Shown here in pieces: positions 24,166 to 26,309 of a DNA stretch of 26,309 bases (positions are counted from its first letter, which is position 1; each line of letters starts with the position of its first letter). Below the pieces are notes generated by a model. It was given only the letters and a program-made list of their open reading frames with translations, was not told the origin of the DNA and searched no databases. The position numbers were made by a program, and so were the translations under genes. Origin of the DNA: an uncultured Lachnospiraceae bacterium (GTDB lineage: Bacteria > Bacillota > Clostridia > Lachnospirales > Lachnospiraceae). Where the stretch lies: contig CAJTRK010000039.1 of NCBI GenBank assembly GCA_910578475.1, positions 1-26,309 on the forward strand, given 5' to 3'.

Positions 24166-25019
24166 ATGAAAAAGAAAACGGAAACTTAATTACATACCGA
24201 TGACCGGTATCGTTCTGGCATTCAAGAAATACCAGTATGCGGGAGGCATTTATGGTTCTCCCTGGAACGGGTTCAGTAACTTTAAAGCCCTCATGATTTC
24301 TGGAAAACTCGGACAGGTAACGCGCAACACGCTTCTGTATAACATTGCTTTTATTTCTCTTGGCGTCGTATGCGAAATGGGAAGTGCAATTCTGCTGAAT
24401 GAATTGATAAGCAAGTATTTCAAGAAAATTGCGCAATCGTTCATGTTCCTGCCTTATTTTATCAGTTGGGTAGTGGCGGGCGCGATTATGTACAATATCT
24501 TCAATTATGAAAGAGGTGTTTTCAATCACATTCTGACATGGCTCGGTATGAATCCTTTTGACCTCTATAATACGCCGGGGGCCTGGCCGCCGGTGCTGAT
24601 TTTCCTGAAGCTCTGGAAGGGAACGGGATATGGTTCCGTCGTTTATCTGGCGGCGATTACGGGGCTGGACCAGGAAATGTTCGAGGCGGCGGAAATCGAC
24701 GGCGCCAACGCATGGCAGAGGATTCGCTATCTGACCATCCCTTCTCTGAAACCGACCATGATGATTATGGTACTGCTCGCAATCGGAAACATCTTCCGGG
24801 GCGACTTTGGATTGTTCTATCAGACCGTAAAGAGCAGCGCGCTCTTACAGCCGATGACGGACATCATCGATACTTATGTATTTCGGTCTGTTAATTGATA
24901 CGGGAGATATCGGCGTATCCGCGGCAGCAGGTCTTTATCAGTCAATTCTGTGTCTGGTAACGATTACGCTTTGTAACAAACTGGTGAAAAAAGTCAATCC
25001 GGATTACGCATTGTACTAA
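24166..25019 (+). pseudogene. Sugar ABC transporter permease (LplB/YteP type), broken by an N-terminal deletion and a one-base insertion
   Basis: A well-placed start (ATG 24166 after GGAAGGGAGACGG) runs only eight codons (MKKKTET, stop). The homologous sequence resumes in another frame at about 24185 as LNYIPMTGIVLAFKKYQYAG, the text normally found after the first membrane helix. About 30-40 codons, including that helix, therefore appear deleted. The body is normal, including the EAA coupling loop (EMFEAAEIDGANAWQRIRYLTIPSL). At the end the frame reads YVFRSVN and stops at 24898. Removing one G near 24890 restores FRSLIDTGDIGVSAAAGLYQ through NPDYALY and a stop at 25019, as in intact relatives. 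Two independent lesions make function very unlikely. Confidence 0.88.
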
Positions 25020-25033
25020 GGGAGGTGGATATC

Positions 25034-25813
25034 GTGTCAAAAGTAATAATAAAGCAAAAACGCCATATCAGCAAAGATGTGCTTTCTGTTAATATTGTGG
25101 GCTATGTTGTAATCGGTATTTTCGCATTGCTCTGCCTTCTGCCGTTCTACCTGATTATTGTAGCTTCTTTTACCGATGAGGCTTCCCTGATTCGGAACGG
25201 ATATCCGTTAATTCCGACGGATGTCAGCATTCAGAGTTACCTGTTGTGTCTGAAAAATCCGATAGCGATTCTGAAAGCCTATGGTACGACGATTGGCATT
25301 ACGGTCGTTGGAACATGCCTTTCGGTGCTGCTTTCCACGATGACAGGATATGTGCTGTCGCGTCAGGATTTCCCGTGGAGAAACAAGTTTTCGTTTTTCT
25401 TTTTCTTCACGACATTGTTCAGCGGCGGACTGGTTCCGTGGTACATGATGTGCGTGCGGTATCTGAACTTCAAAAATTCCTACATAGCTATTATTCTCCC
25501 GCTGAGCAAACCGCTGATAGCGACGTTGAGTCTGTTCTCCGCGCTGGCTTACTGGAATGACTGGTATAACTGTATGCTGTTCATTACCGATGAGAATAAA
25601 TTTATGCTGCAATATTATCTGCAAAGAATCCTGAGCAGCGCGGAAGCGATGAGAATCGTAGCGGAGAAATCCGGTATGGCGCTCCCGACAATTCCGCTGG
25701 AGAGCATGAAGATGGCGATGACCGTTATCGCGACCGGTCCCATCGTTCTCCTGTATCCCTTTGTGCAGCGATACTTTGTGAAGGGTCTGACAATCGGCGC
25801 GGTGAAAGGTTAA
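25034..25813 (+). CDS. Sugar ABC transporter permease (LplC/YtcP type) with apparent internal in-frame deletion
   Basis: The frame is open (259 residues from GTG 25034, with GGAGG 25021-25025 eight bases upstream) and belongs to the partner permease of LplB-type systems: 'CLLPFYLIIVASFTDEASL', 'FFFFTTLFSGGLVPWYMM', 'ALAYWNDWYNCMLFIT', ending 'KRYFVKGLTIGAVKG'-like. Relatives are about 290-300 residues. Here 'NSYIAIILP' is joined directly to 'LSKPLIATLSLF', omitting the membrane segment and EAA coupling loop that normally separate two ILP motifs. This looks like deletion between short repeats, at about 25493-25502. Without the coupling loop it should not engage an ATPase. It is probably a pseudogene despite the intact frame. 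Confidence 0.75.
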   Translation: MSKVIIKQKRHISKDVLSVNIVGYVVIGIFALLCLLPFYLIIVASFTDEASLIRNGYPLIPTDVSIQSYLLCLKNPIAILKAYGTTIGITVVGTCLSVLLSTMTGYVLSRQDFPWRNKFSFFFFFTTLFSGGLVPWYMMCVRYLNFKNSYIAIILPLSKPLIATLSLFSALAYWNDWYNCMLFITDENKFMLQYYLQRILSSAEAMRIVAEKSGMALPTIPLESMKMAMTVIATGPIVLLYPFVQRYFVKGLTIGAVKG

Positions 25814-25838
25814 AAGGCTTATTCGGGTATATAATTTT

Positions 25839-25956
25839 AATTTTAAATAAATTTACAACCTATACGGAACTGGATAAATCTACCGACTACGCCGCATATG
25901 CGATTTCCGCTTCCTGGGCGATTAAAAACAGCGATTTGCATGAAGCAGCTCCGTAA
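25839..25956 (+). pseudogene. Short coding remnant, weakly SLH-like
   Basis: An open stretch without start codon reads NKFTTYTELDKSTDYAAYAI, then SASWAIKNSDLHEAAP and a stop. The spacing of F, D, YAxxAI, WAxxN and L loosely follows an S-layer homology repeat. It lies between the decayed permeases and the mobilization gene and may be a recombination leftover. Weak evidence. Confidence 0.2.
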
Positions 25957-25965
25957 TCGGCATTT

Positions 25966-26309
25966 TTAGAGCTGATATGTTTGAATGTTGCCAACGGCTT
26001 CACCTACTTTCTGCAAGACTTCAAACTTCAAGGCGGCAAGCTCCGCTGTGGCGGCTCGCACTTCTTGGGAGAGGGCGTTATAAGGTGCGCCGTACTCGTT
26101 CAGACAGCGGGCAATCTGGTTCAAGTTGCCGCCGATTTTCCCGTATTCGGCTGTGAGTTTCCCAACGGCAGAAAGCAGTTCATCATTGACCGGGGAAACG
26201 GTGATAACCGGGCGTATGCTTGACTTAATAAGGGCTTGCCGGATAAACTCGGCTTGGCTCATTTTGCAGAGGGTGACACGCTCGGAAAACTCGGCGTATT
26301 CTTCCTCGG
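25966..26309 (-). CDS. MobC-type mobilization protein (5' end beyond window)
   Basis: The frame stays open to the window edge: EEEYAEFSERVTLCK precedes the internal ATG at 26262, so the real start is outside. The readable 113 residues contain the C-terminal MobC/relaxosome-accessory signature 'GGNLNQIARCLNEYG' with flanking helices, preceded by 'MSQAEFIRQALIKS', typical of the ribbon-helix-helix DNA-binding part. MobC proteins bind oriT and help the relaxase nick it, so a relaxase gene would be expected nearby on the minus strand, outside the window. It marks a conjugative or mobilizable element abutting the decayed sugar-transport locus. Confidence 0.82.
   Translation of the reverse strand, partial: EEEYAEFSERVTLCKMSQAEFIRQALIKSSIRPVITVSPVNDELLSAVGKLTAEYGKIGGNLNQIARCLNEYGAPYNALSQEVRAATAELAALKFEVLQKVGEAVGNIQTYQL

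Overview
The window looks like a chromosomal segment of a Gram-positive anaerobe of the class Clostridia, most likely Lachnospiraceae. This is inferred from strong AGGAGG-type ribosome binding sites, sigma-A promoters with TTGACA/TATAAT boxes, a T-box leader in front of ileS, lipoproteins with Gram-positive style signal peptides, and the gene families present. No rRNA, tRNA, CRISPR array or intact insertion sequence was recognised.

Layout. 1-350 (+) is the C-terminal part of an export-type ABC ATPase. 812-3190 (-) is a large AT-rich gene for a P-loop/deoxycytidylate-deaminase protein of the anti-phage AvcD (dCTP deaminase) type with an extra C-terminal region; about 260 bp of structured non-coding DNA lies upstream of it. 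3683-4315 (-) is a small C39-like cysteine protease. It is transcribed divergently from a seven-gene operon (4594-13458, +): peptide-binding lipoprotein, OppD-type ATPase, a beta-propeller-like lipoprotein, OppF-type ATPase, two permeases and an M20 amidohydrolase. Together these would import a peptide-like or N-acylated compound and hydrolyse it inside the cell. Convergent with it is a minus-strand pair: an Eis-like GNAT acetyltransferase followed by a type I asparaginase that is interrupted by an in-frame TAG.

16016-20969 (+) is an isoleucine T-box unit: promoter, T-box riboswitch, ileS, and immediately downstream a secreted protein paralogous to the lipoprotein embedded in the peptide-transport operon. 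This paralogue has lost its lipobox cysteine. 21024-23887 (+) is glgP (glycogen phosphorylase) with its own promoter, an unusual ~275-nt leader built from 70-bp tandem repeats that form conserved and partly covarying hairpins, and a good terminator.

The right end is decaying. A two-gene LplB/YtcP-type sugar permease operon has lost its first membrane segment and gained a one-base insertion in gene 1, and gene 2 appears to have lost its EAA coupling loop in frame. The window closes in a MobC-type mobilization protein (-), the edge of an integrative or mobilizable element. A short glycosyltransferase-like remnant lies in the ileS/GNAT intergenic region.

The items most worth a second look are the AvcD-like protein with its C-terminal extension and upstream non-coding region, the repeat-built glgP leader, the paralogous propeller proteins in two differently regulated operons, and the asparaginase amber codon.
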